Shown here in pieces: positions 1-7,911 of a stretch of 12,844 bases of DNA. Positions within the stretch are counted from its first letter, which is position 1. The number at the start of each line of letters is the position of its first letter. The stretch comes from Chlamydiota bacterium (lineage in GTDB: Bacteria > Chlamydiota > Chlamydiia > Chlamydiales > Rhabdochlamydiaceae). The notes beneath the pieces were generated by a model. That model saw nothing but the letters and a program-made list of their open reading frames with translations, ran no database searches and was not told the DNA's origin. The stretch covers positions 1-12,844 of the forward strand of contig JAAKFB010000027.1 in NCBI GenBank assembly GCA_011065235.1, given 5' to 3'. The translations under genes were made by a program, and so were the position numbers.

Positions 1-670
1 GACGAGCAGAGAGGAGTTTCAAAAGATTGTATTGCGCTTGATTGGTATCTTGATATTCATCTACCAGGATGAAATTCCACATTTTCTGATATTTTTCTAA
101 GATTTCCGGTTCTTGTTGAAAGAGTTTGACAGTCAAGAAGAGGAGATCATCAAAATCAAGGGCATTGTACGATTGGAGTTTTTTCTGGTAGAGCTGATAG
201 ATATCGGCCAATAGTTCATCATCGGGATTTTCCATGTGATTTTTGGCATGAGAAATTCCGAGCCGCATCGACTTCAACGTCCCTTTTTCATCTTTGATGT
301 GCCGCTCTGCGAGACATTCTTTGAGGACTTTTTCGCTGTCATCTGCATCGAAGATCGCAAAATGATTTTTATACCCCAGAGATGAGATCGATTCGCGCAA
401 GATCCGAGCCCCTAGGCTATGAAATGTGCATGCCAAAATGGCCTTTTGGGAGAGCTTTTGAATGCGCAAGCGCATTTCATCCGCAGCCTTATTGGTAAAT
501 GTGACAGCGAGGATTTCCGTTGAGGGGACCCCCAGATCAATCAAGTTAGCGATCCGGTAGGTGACGATCCGGGTTTTACCAGAGCCTGCCCCTGCGATGA
601 CGAGCATCGGCCCTTCAACGTGCGCGGCTGCTTTGAGTTGCTCTTGATTGAGGTGTTCCTGTAGTTGCAT
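1..670 (-). CDS. uvrD: UvrD/PcrA/Rep-type ATP-dependent DNA helicase (N-terminal part, cut by window edge)
   Basis: This is a superfamily 1A 3'-5' DNA helicase that would act in nucleotide excision and mismatch repair or in clearing replication blocks. I translated the minus strand from the ATG at 670 and it stays open for 223 codons to the window edge, so the C-terminal two thirds are missing. Visible motifs, in order: the Q-motif-like start (LNQEQLKAA, residues 7-15), Walker A GAGSGKT (27-33), motif Ia (AVTFTNKAADEM), the TFHSLGARIL motif, and Walker B DEYQDT (204-209). This order and spacing match UvrD/PcrA. The start has no clear Shine-Dalgarno sequence, but homology begins at once and no better in-frame start exists upstream. 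A minus-strand terminator about 50 bp upstream separates it from the DUF3800 gene, so it is probably transcribed on its own. UvrD versus PcrA versus Rep cannot be settled from this part. Confidence 0.93.
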   Translation of the reverse strand, partial: MQLQEHLNQEQLKAAAHVEGPMLVIAGAGSGKTRIVTYRIANLIDLGVPSTEILAVTFTNKAADEMRLRIQKLSQKAILACTFHSLGARILRESISSLGYKNHFAIFDADDSEKVLKECLAERHIKDEKGTLKSMRLGISHAKNHMENPDDELLADIYQLYQKKLQSYNALDFDDLLFLTVKLFQQEPEILEKYQKMWNFILVDEYQDTNQAQYNLLKLLSAR

Positions 671-719
671 GGAGCGCAGTATACATCATTGAGATGGGGT
701 TGGCTAGCTCACCACAGAG

Positions 720-748
720 AAAAAAATAAAAAACCACAGGGCTCTGTG
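720..748 (-). terminator. Intrinsic terminator, minus strand
   Basis: Read on the minus strand, a stem of CACAG (748-744) and CTGTG (739-735) with a 4-nt loop is followed by a long T-rich run (733-720). A second hairpin sits directly upstream on that strand (CCAGGC 764-759 with GCCTGG 754-749, loop of 4). The pair would end leftward transcription from the DUF3800/putA side before uvrD. The stem is only 5 bp, so efficiency is uncertain. Confidence 0.5.
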
Positions 749-789
749 CCAGGCTGACGCCTGGAGATATCTACAAATAACTGCTACTC

Positions 790-1034
790 GTGATTGCTAC
801 GAGTCAAATTAAAAAATTAATCTGATCTTTGGAAGGGCTACCAGAAGACAGCATGGCAAACTCCGTTGCCATGTCCGGCGCTAGCGCGTCTTGAGCGACG
901 ATGGCTGCGGCAAATCGGTCCCTTCGCAAAGCGGGCCGTGCGCTGCACTGATCCCCCTTTGCACGGGCCCGTAGAGGATTTCGGAGCGGGTTTCTCCTTC
1001 GCGGATGCCTAGATGAAGAGAAGGTAGCAATCAC
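790..1034. repeat. GC-rich hairpin block bounded by an 11-bp inverted repeat, in a 430-bp gene-free stretch
   Basis: The gap between uvrD and the DUF3800 gene (671-1100) holds no credible gene. Within it, GTGATTGCTAC (790-800) recurs inverted as GTAGCAATCAC (1024-1034), and the DNA between is clearly more GC-rich than its surroundings. It contains an 8-bp-stem hairpin (852-859 with 866-873), the 10-bp palindromes GCGCTAGCGC (878-887) and ACGGGCCCGT (963-972), and a copy of the putA 3' end (972-1014). On the minus strand, the frame continuing from that putA copy reads about 30 more residues beyond the point where putA stops, then reaches TAG (883-881). The block could be a small non-autonomous mobile repeat or the scar of a rearrangement. 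No transposase or obvious target duplication was found. Confidence 0.4.
972..1014 (-). repeat. Direct repeat copy 1: displaced duplicate of the putA 3' end
   Basis: This 43-bp segment matches 2178-2220, the last 14 codons of putA, at 41 of 43 positions; the differences are at 983 and 1010. On the minus strand it encodes the same tail, GIREGETRSEIL. The base that completes the TAA stop in putA (2177) is replaced here by G at 971, so the frame reads TAC and runs on. Both copies have the same orientation and are 1206 bp apart, bracketing the DUF3800 gene and the palindrome. The pattern resembles a gene 3' end duplicated as attachment-like repeats around an inserted island. Confidence 0.75.
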
Positions 1035-1100
1035 CGGTTGAAATGAAATGCTAGTGTGATATACTAGAAGAGTAAGTGGATTGGGACTACCCGGTCGGCG

Positions 1101-1871
1101 CTAAGCCTCGAAGGAAACTTTGGGGTTTTTCGCTTTTTGGGGAAAGTTCTTAAGTCCATATCCTATTATAGATCCAGAGGGCCCTTTATAGAATTTATTT
1201 TTAAGGACCTCGAAGGCTCGATTAGGTTGATCTGGGCGAAGTTGGGAGAGACCTATAGGTCGCGCAGGCATATCAGCAAACTGAAGACCTTCCGAATTGA
1301 TCTTTTTATCTACGATTATAATTTCGAAAGGTAGATTTTTTTTTAACGTGTTATCACCACTCCTAACTCTAATAAACTCTTCTTGTAATTCTCGATCTTC
1401 AGCGGCTCCTCTGGCTTCAAATATAATATGAGTTAAAAAATTGTCTTGATTTTGCTGTTTGAGTAAATAATACAATCTTTCCAATCCGAGTTCCATCGCA
1501 AGATGATAGGGATGAGATGGGCTATCGTACTGTTCTTGCAATTTTATTTTGTCGATAACTACAGCAACTAAGGTGAAATCTGCAGTAGATATCACATGCG
1601 TAAGTTTTTCTAAAAATCTTTTCCTAGATTCATTATTGAGCGCATTAAAATGCCCTTTCTTTTTTCGAATGTCATGCTCATGAAGGATTACCATATCATG
1701 ACCGAAAGTCTTAAATTTCAAATTCATTAATTCTGGCACAATTTTTTCAGAATAAATTTTCTTGTTAAAGATGCAGAAAGATAAAACGAATATGGGATAT
1801 TGATTGTCGATCGAAATTAAACCATGATCTCCACTCTCGTCCACGTAGACAACATAATCACTATACTTCAC
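1101..1871 (-). CDS. DUF3800 family protein (predicted RNase H-like fold)
   Basis: The 256-aa product carries hallmarks of the DUF3800 family: an N-terminal strand with VVYVDESGDHG (residues 7-17), a central IIFEARG (149-155), and a C-terminal GLQFADMPARPIG (195-207) followed by NRAFEVLKNKF. The acidic residues D11/E12, E152 and D200 are the likely metal-binding set of an RNase H-like fold. The family's biochemical role is poorly defined, and members are often found in mobile or defence-linked regions. The start is GTG at 1871, supported by GGAG (1885-1882 on the minus strand) ten bases upstream; there is no in-frame ATG nearby. The gene is visibly AT-richer than putA. It lies between two copies of the putA 3' end and next to a large palindrome, which suggests acquisition by transfer. 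I see no partner gene that would make it part of a known multi-gene system. Confidence 0.85.
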   Translation of the reverse strand: MKYSDYVVYVDESGDHGLISIDNQYPIFVLSFCIFNKKIYSEKIVPELMNLKFKTFGHDMVILHEHDIRKKKGHFNALNNESRKRFLEKLTHVISTADFTLVAVVIDKIKLQEQYDSPSHPYHLAMELGLERLYYLLKQQNQDNFLTHIIFEARGAAEDRELQEEFIRVRSGDNTLKKNLPFEIIIVDKKINSEGLQFADMPARPIGLSQLRPDQPNRAFEVLKNKFYKGPSGSIIGYGLKNFPQKAKNPKVSFEA

Positions 1872-1994
1872 AAATACACTTCTCCAAGTTGAAGGAAGAT
1901 AGCAGTTAAGGGTGAAATTTTTCTAGATGAAATTAAACTTGTAGGTGCAAAATTCAGAGAAAATCCTTTAGTGGATTATACTTCTCTGTGGTTA

Positions 1995-2176
1995 CCTCGA
2001 CTTTGCAACTTTTTGAGGCTGTTTGCCTCATCTATTTGCCCTGGGGCGTTCGACCGATGGTCGAACTAACGATTTATTTAAACAGGAAGGGGTTTTTAAC
2101 CCCTTCCTGTTTAAATAAATCGCTCCAAGGGCAAATATCTCGAGGCCTTCAGTCCCAAAAAGTTGCAAAGTCGAGG
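1995..2176. repeat. About 182-bp nested palindrome (MITE-like) abutting the putA stop codon
   Basis: The outer arms CCTCGACTTTGCAACTTTTT (1995-2014) and AAAAAGTTGCAAAGTCGAGG (2157-2176) are perfect 20-bp inverted repeats. Further in, ATTTGCCCT (2034-2042) pairs with AGGGCAAAT (2128-2136) in a partly degenerate stem. The core is a perfect 25-bp inverted repeat (2070-2094 with 2098-2122) with a TTT loop. The left half also holds its own hairpin, GTTCGACC-GAT-GGTCGAAC (2048-2066). TTA lies on both flanks (1992-1994 and 2177-2179), a possible 3-bp target duplication, and the right TTA is the reverse complement of the putA TAA stop. No transposase is encoded. It may be a miniature inverted-repeat element, and it could also act as a structured 3' end for putA mRNA; there is no U-run typical of a terminator. 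Confidence 0.75.
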
Positions 2177-5100
2177 TTAGAGGATTTCAGAGCGGGTTTC
2201 TCCTTCGCGGATGCCGAGATTGCCATATCGATGGTAATCGATGCTGAAGGCGATCTCACGGAGATAGTGGGTCAGCTCGATCCGTCCGCTTGCAAGGACG
2301 GGCTGAGAATTGAAGTAGGTCGCCGACTCGCTGGCGGCTTTTTCCATTTCTGGAGAGGGAAGTGAGAGGAAGCGGACTCGTTCAAAGGCCCCCCATTGAA
2401 CTCGGGCGATAAATTCTTCTTTGATTTCTTCGGTGAATGAAATGTCATGAAGGGTTGTTTTCCATTCTTGGTCAATTTGGATGGGACATTCATTAGGATC
2501 ATAGCTGAGTTCTAGATGGGTTTTACATGCCATGGCAGCGGCAATGATGCGAAAAACATCGAGGGGATCATCTTCTTTCTGGATCCGGAAACCCATTTTG
2601 GTGCGTGGGCGATAGGTAAGGAAATTATCTTGGCCGACGACTTTTGAGGAGTCGTGATTGCGAACAAAAATTTTGGCCCAATAGGCATAGTTGGCAGTGC
2701 TGGCAAACCACAAACCGAGCTGCTCGGAAGAGAGATCTAGGGAATCTAAAAGAGCTGCCAGTGCATTGATAGAAGCGGGAATGGGGGCTTTTTCTCTGGG
2801 AATCGAGACTTGTTTGATATGCATAAATTGGGTGATATAGTTAGGCCCCCCAGCCTTGGATCCATGGCCAAAATTGCTGGCTTTACAACCTCCAAAGGGT
2901 TGCCTTTGCACGATAGCGCCTGTAATGCCTCGATTGATGTAGCAATTTCCAGCCTTGATTTTTTTCATCCAGATTTGGATTTCTCGTTTGTCTAAGGTGT
3001 GGATGCCTGAAGTGAGGCCATAGGCAGTCCCATTAGCGAGGCGGATCGCATGATCGAGATTTTTTGCGCGCATGATTCCGAGAACAGGGCCAAAGAGTTC
3101 GGTTTGGTGCATGAAACTTCTCTCTTTCACCCCAAGCTTAACCCCGGGAGACCAGAGATGGGGATTGTTTGGATCGGGCTTTGGCTCGACAAGCCATTTT
3201 TCTCCTTTATCTAAGGTGGTGAGCCCTTTTTTCAATTCCTCTCCAGGTGGGCGGATCAACGGGATGACTTTTGATGAAAGATCCCAGCATGGACCCACAG
3301 GAAGGCTTTCAACCGCCTCTTTGAGCATCCGCTTGAATTTGGGATCGTCATAGACTTCTGCTTCTAAAATGGCAAGAGATGCCGCGCTGCATTTTTGACC
3401 TGAATGACCAAATGCAGATTGCACAAGGTCTTTGATGGCGAGGTCACGATCGGAGAGTCCAGTAATGATGAGGGCATTTTTCCCTCCTGTTTCTGCACAG
3501 AGACTGAGATTGGGACGCATTTTCATGAAAAGACGAGCCGTTGGGGTTCCCCCAGTGAGAATCACAGCATTGATCCGCTCATCCTTGATGAGTTGGCTGC
3601 CAATTGGATCGTCAACACAATTGACGAATTGGAGCACGTCCTTAGGAATACCCGCATCCCAGAAGAGATTGACCAGGATCCAACCAGAGAGAACCGCTTC
3701 GGGGGCCGGTTTGAAAATCACACAATTGCCAGAGGCCAAAGCACCGCAAATGCCACCAGCTGGGATCGAAATAGGGAAATTCCACGGGGGTGCGACGAGA
3801 ATGGTCCCCATGGGGGTAAACGAAAGCTCTTTTTTGCGATCAAATTTGATTGCACTGCGCAAATAGTATTCAGCAAAATCGATGGCTTCTGAAATTTCGG
3901 CTTCTGTCTCATAGATCGATTTTCCGCCATCTTTCATCATGACGCCGATGAGATCGCTTCTTTTTTCACGCATTTGGCGTGCCACTTTGGAAAGAAGTGT
4001 ACTGCGCTGCACAACGGTTTGATTTTGCCAGGAAGTTTCCGTCTCTTTTGCTGTATTTAGAGCGAAGTCGACATCTTCCCATGTAGCTAAAGAGTACTGA
4101 TAGAGAGTTTGGTGAGGATTTGAAGGCTCGATCCCTTCACCTTTTTGCTCTCGATGGATTTCTTCTCCCGCAATAAGCAGGGGGAGGGTATCAAACGTTT
4201 TGCTTTTCCATTTTTCTACAAGCTCGCGTGCCCATTGTTGGTTCTGAGGTAGAGAAAAATCTGTATCGGGTTCTTGCTTAAAGGCCTGATCGATGGGCAA
4301 ATGCTCCGGGGGATCAAAGCGATTCTGTGTTCTACGAGGCTGAGAACTCACAGTATCGACATCTTGGCAGGCTTTTGTGAAAAGAGCCACTTGCTCATCC
4401 CAGGCCTCTGTCCCTGGTTTTAAGCCAAAACTGTGTCGCAAGAAATTTTCCGGTCCAGTGTTTTCATCGAGTCTGCGGATCAAGTAGGCAATGGCACTTT
4501 GAAAATCTGCTTTTGTTGCGACAGGGCAATAGAGGAGAATTTCTCCGCTGAGTTTTTGAACCACGCGCCGCATATGGTCTGCCATCCCCTCTAACATTTC
4601 GAAGGTGACTTCATTTTCTACTCCGTTTTCAACGCGCAGTAGCATCGCAAAAGCGATATCAAAGAGATTGTGGCTGGCGATTCCGAGATGAACAGCATCG
4701 GCATGTTCGGGCTTGCACCCATAGAGAACCATCCGCTTGTAATTGGCATCGACCTTTGCTTTTGTCTTGTAGGGTGTTTGTGCCCAGTGGTGCAGGCTGG
4801 ACTCTACTCGTTCCATCGCCAAATTGGCTCCTTTGACGATGCGTACTTTAATGGGAGCGCCTCCTCGTGCTCGTCTTTTCAATGCCCACTCGGTGAGTTC
4901 TTGAAAGACATTGTAGCTGTCGGGAATATATGCCTGCAGGACGATACCCGCGGAGTAATCTAAAAACTCTTCCTCTTCGAGGATTTTTTTGAATACCTCC
5001 TTAGTCAGATGCAGATCATGATATTCTTCCATGTCGAGATTGACAAATTTGACCACTTGCGAGCCATCTGCTCGCTTGAAATGGTGGGCTTTGGCTTTGT

Positions 5101-5791
5101 GATAGAGCTTACGCAAGCGATCTGCAAGCACTTCTATAGTGTGATCCCAGTCGAGAATATTGATCTGAGAGAAAATCGTAGAAATTTTGATCGAAACATA
5201 TTCGACATCATTTTGCTCGAGATCGCGTAAATATATATCAAGACGATGGAGTGCCTCTTCTTCACCTAAAATGGCTTCTCCAAGATGATTCAGGTTGATT
5301 CGGACCCCTTGCTCTCTCCGTTTTGCCATATGCCTAGAAAGGGCATTTCTCTCTCCGGGCAAAATCACAGCGGATGTAGCTTCCCGAAGGGCCCGCGTTG
5401 CTAGAGGAATGAGAATCAAATGAAACGCTTTTCCAAATGTCTTGAAGAGTTTGAGTTGAAGCCTTTTTGACCAAGTGACATAGCGCGGAATCCCAAATTC
5501 GTTGAGAAGATAGATGAGTTGATCGGCAACCCGCTTTGTCCTGCGGGAACGAAAGCACTCATCCGTCATCATCATTGTGAATGCTTTTCCCCTGGGATCG
5601 CGCATCATCCGGGCGATTTCCCCTTGCGTCTTTTTTTCTTTTCGCGTCTGGATTCGAATCGCCTCTCTTAGCATCAAACCTGCAAGTTCAATAGCCTCTT
5701 TTTCTCGGGCTTGGGGACTGAGAGGCTTTTTTTGATGGCTTTCAAGCTTTTTCTGTGCTTCTAGAAGATATTTAGAGAGTTTATCAACCAT
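2177..5791 (-). CDS. putA: Bifunctional proline dehydrogenase / L-glutamate-gamma-semialdehyde dehydrogenase (PutA)
   Basis: The 1204-aa protein oxidises proline to glutamate in two steps: FAD-dependent proline dehydrogenase, then NAD-dependent P5C dehydrogenase, feeding electrons to quinone and carbon to the TCA cycle. The proline dehydrogenase barrel covers roughly residues 150-430, with VSIKIST (199-205), VRIVKGANLAMERVESS (316-332) and LLYCPVAT (419-426). The aldehyde dehydrogenase domain covers roughly 530-1000, with PPWNFPIS (668-675), the glutamate in CAETGGKN (E767), the catalytic cysteine in SGQKCSA (C801) and FGGCKASNFG (966-975). A further C-terminal region of about 200 residues is typical of longer bifunctional PutA proteins. 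No N-terminal DNA-binding RHH domain is seen, so it is probably not autoregulatory. The start has only a weak GAG upstream. The gene diverges from groES across 119 bp. Its stop codon overlaps the edge of the palindrome, and its last codons are duplicated at 972-1014. Confidence 0.96.
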   Translation of the reverse strand: MVDKLSKYLLEAQKKLESHQKKPLSPQAREKEAIELAGLMLREAIRIQTRKEKKTQGEIARMMRDPRGKAFTMMMTDECFRSRRTKRVADQLIYLLNEFGIPRYVTWSKRLQLKLFKTFGKAFHLILIPLATRALREATSAVILPGERNALSRHMAKRREQGVRINLNHLGEAILGEEEALHRLDIYLRDLEQNDVEYVSIKISTIFSQINILDWDHTIEVLADRLRKLYHKAKAHHFKRADGSQVVKFVNLDMEEYHDLHLTKEVFKKILEEEEFLDYSAGIVLQAYIPDSYNVFQELTEWALKRRARGGAPIKVRIVKGANLAMERVESSLHHWAQTPYKTKAKVDANYKRMVLYGCKPEHADAVHLGIASHNLFDIAFAMLLRVENGVENEVTFEMLEGMADHMRRVVQKLSGEILLYCPVATKADFQSAIAYLIRRLDENTGPENFLRHSFGLKPGTEAWDEQVALFTKACQDVDTVSSQPRRTQNRFDPPEHLPIDQAFKQEPDTDFSLPQNQQWARELVEKWKSKTFDTLPLLIAGEEIHREQKGEGIEPSNPHQTLYQYSLATWEDVDFALNTAKETETSWQNQTVVQRSTLLSKVARQMREKRSDLIGVMMKDGGKSIYETEAEISEAIDFAEYYLRSAIKFDRKKELSFTPMGTILVAPPWNFPISIPAGGICGALASGNCVIFKPAPEAVLSGWILVNLFWDAGIPKDVLQFVNCVDDPIGSQLIKDERINAVILTGGTPTARLFMKMRPNLSLCAETGGKNALIITGLSDRDLAIKDLVQSAFGHSGQKCSAASLAILEAEVYDDPKFKRMLKEAVESLPVGPCWDLSSKVIPLIRPPGEELKKGLTTLDKGEKWLVEPKPDPNNPHLWSPGVKLGVKERSFMHQTELFGPVLGIMRAKNLDHAIRLANGTAYGLTSGIHTLDKREIQIWMKKIKAGNCYINRGITGAIVQRQPFGGCKASNFGHGSKAGGPNYITQFMHIKQVSIPREKAPIPASINALAALLDSLDLSSEQLGLWFASTANYAYWAKIFVRNHDSSKVVGQDNFLTYRPRTKMGFRIQKEDDPLDVFRIIAAAMACKTHLELSYDPNECPIQIDQEWKTTLHDISFTEEIKEEFIARVQWGAFERVRFLSLPSPEMEKAASESATYFNSQPVLASGRIELTHYLREIAFSIDYHRYGNLGIREGETRSEIL
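2178..2220 (-). repeat. Direct repeat copy 2: 3' end of putA
   Basis: These are the terminal codons of putA, matched by 972-1014 at 41 of 43 positions in the same orientation. This copy is in the intact gene. The match ends at the border with the palindrome: position 2177 belongs to the TAA stop, while its counterpart at 971 is G. Confidence 0.75.
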
Positions 5792-5848
5792 ATTCTCGGG
5801 ATATCAAAAAAACAGTTTACTGCCAATGAAAATGGAATATTCTGTTCA

Positions 5849-5878
5849 TTGACAAAAAGCAGGAAAAACGCATATACT
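5849..5878 (+). promoter_or_regulatory. Sigma70-type promoter of groESL
   Basis: A consensus -35 TTGACA (5849-5854) and a -10 TATACT (5873-5878) are 18 bp apart and lie 32 bp before groES, giving a short leader that contains AAGGAG (5897-5902). Both boxes are near-consensus, consistent with a highly expressed chaperone operon. The CIRCE inverted repeat (TTAGCACTC-N9-GAGTGCTAA), bound by HrcA at many groE operons, is not present in the 119-bp putA-groES gap. Confidence 0.75.
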
Positions 5879-5910
5879 TTAAAAGTTTAAACCCACAAGG
5901 AGTCAGATCG

Positions 5911-6216
5911 ATGTCAGAGCCCAATATCAAGCCCCTTAGTAATCGCATCCTAGTCAAACGCTCAAAGGCAAATGCCTCCAAAGGGGGGATCTTGCTTCCC
6001 GATAGCGCCCAGGAAAAACCCAAAGAAGGGGAAGTTCTTGCCATCGGCCCTGGAAAAAGAGATGAGGATGGAAACATGCAGCCTCTTGAAATCAAAATCG
6101 GGGATCGCGTTCTCTTTGGTTCTTATGCAGGTACAGAAGTTCAAACAGACAATGTCGATGAAGAGTTTTTGATTCTTTCTGAAGATGAAGTTCTAGGCGT
6201 TTTAGTCACTCAATAA
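5911..6216 (+). CDS. groES: Co-chaperonin GroES (Hsp10)
   Basis: The 101-aa protein forms the heptameric lid of the GroEL folding chamber in the cytoplasm. Family features are clear: the N-terminal IKPLSNRILVKR, the mobile loop around KASKGGILLP-like residues (20-30) that contacts GroEL, the roof-loop region after GEVLAIGPG, and the conserved IGDRVLFGSYAGTEV. Length is normal for the family. The ATG at 5911 has AAGGAG eight bases upstream. groEL follows after 17 bp, so the two form an operon read from the promoter at 5849-5878. Confidence 0.97.
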   Translation: MSEPNIKPLSNRILVKRSKANASKGGILLPDSAQEKPKEGEVLAIGPGKRDEDGNMQPLEIKIGDRVLFGSYAGTEVQTDNVDEEFLILSEDEVLGVLVTQ

Positions 6217-6233
6217 TCTAGGAGAAAAGCACA

Positions 6234-7904
6234 ATGTCAAAAATGTTAAAATTCCGCGAAGATGCGTTGAAGTCGATCCTAAAGGGAGTGAAAACCCTCT
6301 CAAAAGCTGTAATTGTCACTTTAGGACCTCGTGGTCGCAATGTCGTGATCAATAAAGGCTACGGCAGTCCTCTTTCCACAAAAGATGGGGTGACAGTTGC
6401 AAAAGAGATCATCTTGAAGAACAAGTTTGAAAACATGGGAGCTGCTCTTGTCAAAGAAGCCGCTTCTAAAACAGCTGACACTGCAGGTGATGGAACGACA
6501 ACTGCAATTGTTCTTGCCGATGCGATTTTTACCGGTGGAGTGAAAAACGTGATCGCAGGCGCTAACCCTATGCTCGTGAAAAAAGGGATCGAAAAGGCAA
6601 AGAAAACTCTATGCGACGCTCTCACAGCTCAAGCCAAACAGATCAATAGTCCTGAAGAAATCAAACAAATTGCGACCATTTCTGCCAATAATGATGAAGA
6701 AGTGGGCAAAATGATTGCCGAGGCTATGGAAAAGGTGGGTAAAGAGGGGACGATCACAACTAGTGAAGCTAAGGGAATTGAAACCGTTCTCGACGTTGTC
6801 GAAGGGATGCAATTTGATAAGGGGTATAGTTCACCCTATTTCATCTCGAATGCTGAAAAAATGACCGTTGAGTTCGACAATGCTGTCATTTTAATCACCG
6901 ACAAAAAGCTCTCAAATGCACGTGATCTGGTCCCAATTCTTGAAAAATTGATGGAAAAAGAGCAAAAATCCTTGCTAATCATTGCAGAAGATATCGATGG
7001 CGAAGCCCTTGCCACACTTGTCGTGCATAAGCTGAAAGCGGGAATGCCTGTCTGTGCTGTCAACGCGCCGGCTTTTGGTGATCGACGCAAAGCCATGCTC
7101 GAGGATATTGCCATTTTGACAGGAGCAACAGTTGTATCCGAAGAAGTGGGACTCAAACTCGAAGATGCCGGACTTGAAGTTTTAGGCCAGGCCAAATCAA
7201 TTAAAGTCTCCAAAGAAGAGACGACAATCATTGGTGGCTCAGGGAATGCTCCCAAGATTCAAGAACGCGCTGCTCAAATCAGAGCCGAAATTCAAAATAG
7301 CACTTCTGATTATGACATAGAAAAACTCCAAGAGCGTCTTGCAAAACTCACAGGTGGCGTTGCCGTCATCAATGTAGGTGCAGCGACAGAGACTGAACTC
7401 AAGGAAAAGAAAGCCCGTGTCGAGGATGCACTTCATGCGACGCGTGCTGCAGTCATCGAAGGGATCGTCGCAGGTGGCGGGGTAGCGCTCATCCGCGCTG
7501 TCAAAACCCTCGATAATCTCAAGCTCAGTCCCGAAGAAATGATCGGGGTGGAGATTGTACGTGAAGCCTCTTATGCTCCCGCCATTGCGATTGCAACGAA
7601 TTGTGGCAAGCAAGGGAATATGGTCGCAGAGAAAATCGCCGAGAAAGACGGTGCTTTTGGCTACAATGGACTGACAGATACCTATAGCGACTTGATCAAA
7701 GATGGTGTGATCGATCCCGTTCTCGTGACGAAAAGTGCCTTGATCCACGCGTGTTCAATCGCGGGAATTCTAATCACGATTTCGTGCATGATCACCGATA
7801 AGCCCGAGCCCAAATCGGAAGCAGCAGCTCCTCCGATGGATGGCATGGGAGGTATGGGTGGAATGGGCGGAATGCCTGGAATGGGAGGCATGCCTGGCTT
7901 CTAA
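6234..7904 (+). CDS. groEL: Chaperonin GroEL (Hsp60)
   Basis: This 556-aa ATP-dependent chaperonin subunit forms the double-ring folding chamber capped by GroES. It shows the LGPRGRNVVINKGYGSP segment, the ATP-binding loop GDGTTT (85-90), SANNDEEVGKMIAEAMEKVG, LLIIAEDIDGEALATLVV, FGDRRKAMLEDIAILTG, and KARVEDALHATRAAV with the aspartate that supports ATP hydrolysis. It ends in a GGM-repeat tail (GMGGMGGMGGMPGMGGMPGF), typical of housekeeping, GroES-partnered GroEL. AGGAG at 6220-6224 sets the ATG start. Chlamydiae carry several GroEL paralogues; the operon with groES and the intact GGM tail favour the functional GroES partner, but the sequence has some unusual positions (for example ILITISCMITDKP near the C-terminus), and I cannot rule out a paralogue. 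Confidence 0.97.
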   Translation: MSKMLKFREDALKSILKGVKTLSKAVIVTLGPRGRNVVINKGYGSPLSTKDGVTVAKEIILKNKFENMGAALVKEAASKTADTAGDGTTTAIVLADAIFTGGVKNVIAGANPMLVKKGIEKAKKTLCDALTAQAKQINSPEEIKQIATISANNDEEVGKMIAEAMEKVGKEGTITTSEAKGIETVLDVVEGMQFDKGYSSPYFISNAEKMTVEFDNAVILITDKKLSNARDLVPILEKLMEKEQKSLLIIAEDIDGEALATLVVHKLKAGMPVCAVNAPAFGDRRKAMLEDIAILTGATVVSEEVGLKLEDAGLEVLGQAKSIKVSKEETTIIGGSGNAPKIQERAAQIRAEIQNSTSDYDIEKLQERLAKLTGGVAVINVGAATETELKEKKARVEDALHATRAAVIEGIVAGGGVALIRAVKTLDNLKLSPEEMIGVEIVREASYAPAIAIATNCGKQGNMVAEKIAEKDGAFGYNGLTDTYSDLIKDGVIDPVLVTKSALIHACSIAGILITISCMITDKPEPKSEAAAPPMDGMGGMGGMGGMPGMGGMPGF

Positions 7905-7911
7905 AAATTGG

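Noticed and set aside
671..700. TATACT 8-13 bp before the uvrD start, suggesting a leaderless transcript
   Set aside because: There is no convincing -35 box and the extended -10 TG is misplaced; too weak to list as a promoter.
804..1034. Open 76-codon minus-strand frame in the GC-rich block
   Set aside because: It begins inside the inverted repeat, is out of frame with the putA-derived copy it overlaps, is Arg/Pro/Ala-rich as expected from GC-rich noncoding DNA, and has no ribosome site.
1897..2066. Plus-strand frame reading GEIFLDEIKLVGAKFRENPL upstream of and into the palindrome
   Set aside because: The frame opens just after a TGA and looks protein-like, but it has no start codon or ribosome site, runs into the palindrome, and overlaps the promoter side of the DUF3800 gene. 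It may be a gene remnant, but I cannot support it.
1988..2365. Plus-strand 125-codon frame across the palindrome and the putA 3' end
   Set aside because: It is made of palindrome sequence and antisense putA; nothing supports it as a gene.
3404..3892. Long plus-strand frames antisense to putA
   Set aside because: They lie opposite the conserved aldehyde dehydrogenase domain and are codon-bias shadows.
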